Shown here piece by piece: positions 6,122 to 6,257 of a stretch of 6,257 bases of DNA (position 1 is the stretch's first letter; the number at the start of each line of letters is the position of its first letter). The position numbers and the translations under genes are program-made. This DNA comes from Myxococcales bacterium (lineage in GTDB: Bacteria > Myxococcota_A > Polyangia > Polyangiales > Houyiibacteriaceae). The DNA lies in the NCBI GenBank assembly GCA_020354595.1, contig CP070650.1:1117169-1123425 (forward strand), written 5' to 3'. The notes beneath the pieces are model-generated. The model was not told the DNA's origin. It was given only the letters and a program-made list of their open reading frames with translations, and made no database searches.

Positions 6122-6257
6122 CAACAGGCGGCCGTTGTCGAAACCGGCGAAGATCGTGTTGCCGGCAGCGACCGGACTGGCCGAGCCGCGCATCGTGAGC
6201 CGCGGTGTCGATTGCTCGATCAGCCAGCGCTCGCTGCCGTCGAAGGCCGCCAGCCCG
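6110..6257 (-). CDS. bamB: BamB-like outer-membrane assembly beta-propeller, internal fragment
   Basis: A minus-strand frame enters from the right edge and reads about 49 residues of PQQ-like beta-propeller: GLAAFDGSERWLIEQ, then TPRLTMRGSASPVAAGN, then TIFAGFDNGRLLAVDG. The order of blade end (W), a TPxLxxRGxxSPV stretch and GFDNGRLLA is characteristic of BamB (YfgL), the lipoprotein propeller of the outer-membrane protein insertion machine in Pseudomonadota. Its N-terminal part lies beyond the window. Its C-terminal part is lost at about 6110, where the frame runs on to 5822 only as the antisense shadow of the dehydrogenase. The fragment has no start or stop of its own here. A generic PQQ-repeat protein is the alternative; the RGxxSP plus FDNGRLLA combination favours BamB. 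It has no functional link to the neighbouring catabolic genes, which adds to the suspicion of a chimeric join. Confidence 0.65.

Overview
The window is GC-rich and densely coding. It holds five chromosomal genes, cut by the left edge, plus a foreign-looking 148-base tail at the right edge. Nothing is plasmid-, phage- or transposon-like, and I see no rRNA, tRNA or CRISPR. The gene mix is a bacterial Yellow/royal-jelly-type beta-propeller, an amidohydrolase of the D-aminoacylase type, a TauE/SafE permease and a pair of acyl-CoA dehydrogenases. It suits a Gram-negative, lipid- or aromatic-degrading bacterium, perhaps an uncultured Myxococcota/'Deltaproteobacteria' or a similar soil or marine lineage. 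That placement is an inference, since no phylogenetic marker is present.

Layout: (1) 1-478, minus: the N-terminal 159 residues of a conserved protein of unknown function with an HCNCGH motif, running off the left edge. (2) 559-1695, plus: a membrane-anchored MRJP/Yellow-like propeller, divergent from gene 1 across an 80-bp gap. (3) 1703-3457, minus: an amidohydrolase, convergent with gene 2 and separated from it by only 7 bp. (4) 3473-4234, minus: a TauE/SafE-type permease lying directly upstream of gene 3 in the same transcription unit. (5) 4325-5503, plus: a complete acyl-CoA dehydrogenase. (6) 5528-6109, plus: the first half of a second acyl-CoA dehydrogenase, 24 bp behind the first. (7) From about 6110 the sequence switches to the minus strand and to a different family, an internal piece of a BamB-like outer-membrane assembly propeller.

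The two acyl-CoA dehydrogenases look like the alpha and beta subunits of a heteromeric enzyme of the kind known from side-chain beta-oxidation of bulky substrates. The first subunit lacks the MCAD-type C-terminal glutamate but has a candidate catalytic Glu at the isovaleryl-CoA dehydrogenase position. The permease-amidohydrolase pair is divergent from them across a 90-bp region that holds three related, alternately oriented TACAGG-like half-sites. A shared regulator is therefore plausible, and the four genes may form one uptake/export-and-degradation locus; the substrate is unknown.

The most notable anomaly is the abrupt end of the second dehydrogenase at about 6107-6121, where it joins antisense bamB-like sequence. 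This looks more like a chimeric contig end than a natural gene end. I found no convincing new system; most of the window is ordinary catabolic chromosome.
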